From: Porticoccus sp002390525
GTDB lineage: Bacteria > Pseudomonadota > Gammaproteobacteria > Pseudomonadales > Porticoccaceae
Assembly (NCBI GenBank): GCA_943846655.1
Contig: OX044352.1
Location: 1,054,001 to 1,118,000, forward strand
Direction of reading: 5' to 3'
DNA length: 64,000 nt
Of this stretch, positions 63,503 through 64,000 are shown piece by piece. The notes beneath the pieces are model-generated. The model was not told the DNA's origin. It saw only the letters and a list, made by a program, of their open reading frames with translations, and searched no databases. The translations under genes and the position numbers were made by a program. Each line of letters begins with the position of its first letter. Position 1 is the stretch's first letter.

Positions 63503-63868
63503 CTATTCTTCTTGAGAAAGCAACCACATGGTATGTTCAACGCTTCCTTCCTCAATACCTTCAGGGATTTCACGTAACTTTGGATTTTCTTTTGCAGTAG
63601 CGAGATCTCTATTTTTAACAACCTCTCCTTTCTCATTTACATACTCGCCTGGCTTCAAGTTTTTCGAAATAGCAAAAGCTGGAGCTGGAGCAGTAGACGG
63701 ATCTGATGAGCTACCAAATTTTTCTGTATTGAATTTATCAATATTACTATTTCCAGTAGATGATTCAGTCGCCTCTGGAGCAGGAGCCTCAGCTTCTTCT
63801 GATTTATCGGCACATGCTACTAGCCCTAATACTAGTAAAGATACACCAAGTAATTTAACAATATTCAT
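63503..63868 (-). CDS. Small lipoprotein, function unknown
   Basis: A 121-residue protein with a clear lipoprotein signal: hydrophobic VSLLVLGLVAC, lipobox LVAC (Cys19). The mature part is acidic and rich in Ala/Pro/Glu/Ser at first, then has KPGEYVNEKGEVVKNRD and ends EGSVEHTMWLLSQEE. I do not recognise the family. AAGGGGAATGAG precedes the ATG. It has its own terminator. Confidence 0.8.
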   Translation of the reverse strand: MNIVKLLGVSLLVLGLVACADKSEEAEAPAPEATESSTGNSNIDKFNTEKFGSSSDPSTAPAPAFAISKNLKPGEYVNEKGEVVKNRDLATAKENPKLREIPEGIEEGSVEHTMWLLSQEE

Positions 63869-63906
63869 TCTCTCATTCCCCTTTAAAAATTATATTTAAA
63901 ACTTAT

Positions 63907-63935
63907 ATTCAGCATTCAGAAAAAAAGTGCTGAAT
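63907..63935. repeat. Short inverted repeat upstream of the small lipoprotein gene
   Basis: ATTCAGCA and its exact complement TGCTGAAT are separated by 13 bases. It lies about 40 bases before the lipoprotein start and may be a regulatory site or hairpin. Confidence 0.3.
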
Positions 63936-64000
63936 CGCCAATATTTTTTTAATTTCAATAACAAAAAGTCAATTATGAAATTTATATATGACTATTACCG

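Noticed and set aside
63454..63636. 60-residue frame on the minus strand
   Set aside because: Covers the terminator and overlaps the lipoprotein frame; no features.
63528..63899. 123-residue open frame on the plus strand
   Set aside because: Antisense to the small lipoprotein, whose lipobox, ribosome site and terminator support the other strand.
1..64000. CRISPR arrays, insertion sequences, prophage or tRNA genes
   Set aside because: No repeated spacer pattern, transposase, integrase or phage gene, or tRNA-like cloverleaf with T-loop was seen in the gaps between genes.

Overview
This window is an AT-rich, very compact piece of a gammaproteobacterial chromosome, most likely from a streamlined, uncultured marine surface-water lineage. 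Three blocks follow the gene order I recall from Pseudomonas-type gammaproteobacteria: clpA-infA-ate-aat-trxB-ftsK-lolA-crcB-serS-cysG; (acpS)-recO-era-rnc-lepB-lepA-rseA-rpoE-nadB with sdhE/ygfZ; and purL-tadA-...-guaA-guaB-xseA. Genes usually found inside these blocks (rarA, rseB/mucB, mucD, pdxJ, rlmD, relA, mltF) are missing, which suggests genome reduction. There is no CRISPR array, insertion sequence, prophage or tRNA. The species cannot be fixed from the sequence alone.

Layout. 1-12.5 kb: N-degron protein turnover (clpA partial, ate, aat), infA, thioredoxin reductase, ftsK, lolA, fluoride channel, serS, siroheme synthase, glutathione reductase, 1-Cys peroxiredoxin. 12.5-19.5 kb (minus strand): a photoheterotrophy island. 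A proteorhodopsin and a second, xanthorhodopsin-like rhodopsin lie in tandem, followed by crtE-crtI-crtB-crtY-blh, which together make retinal from isoprenoid precursors. 19.5-30 kb: pyrE (alphaproteobacterial in type), bioA, then a minus-strand run adk, hemH, tsaB, uppP, apeB, trpS, and the cysM-mazG pair. 30-39.6 kb: acpS, recO, era, rnc, lepB, lepA, rseA, rpoE, nadB, sdhE, ygfZ. 39.6-43 kb: small membrane protein, ung, yciB, ctaA and a small cytochrome c. 43-54.5 kb: purine synthesis (purL, guaA, guaB), tadA, a YdjM-like membrane protein, a dicarboxylate-type symporter and xseA. 54.5-62 kb: a peptide-scavenging unit made of a lipoprotein M3 oligopeptidase, the 4.5S RNA gene, and an Opp ABC transporter with fused ATPases. 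62-64 kb: dbpA-type helicase and a small lipoprotein of unknown function.

The most notable part is the double-rhodopsin retinal island. The proteorhodopsin has Gln at the spectral-tuning position (blue type) and the xanthorhodopsin-like pump has Leu (green type). Each gene has its own intrinsic terminator, and the second terminator stands between the rhodopsins and the retinal-synthesis operon. The xanthorhodopsin-like protein has Trp where antenna-binding relatives have Gly, so a carotenoid antenna is unlikely. The crtE product has an altered second aspartate-rich motif.
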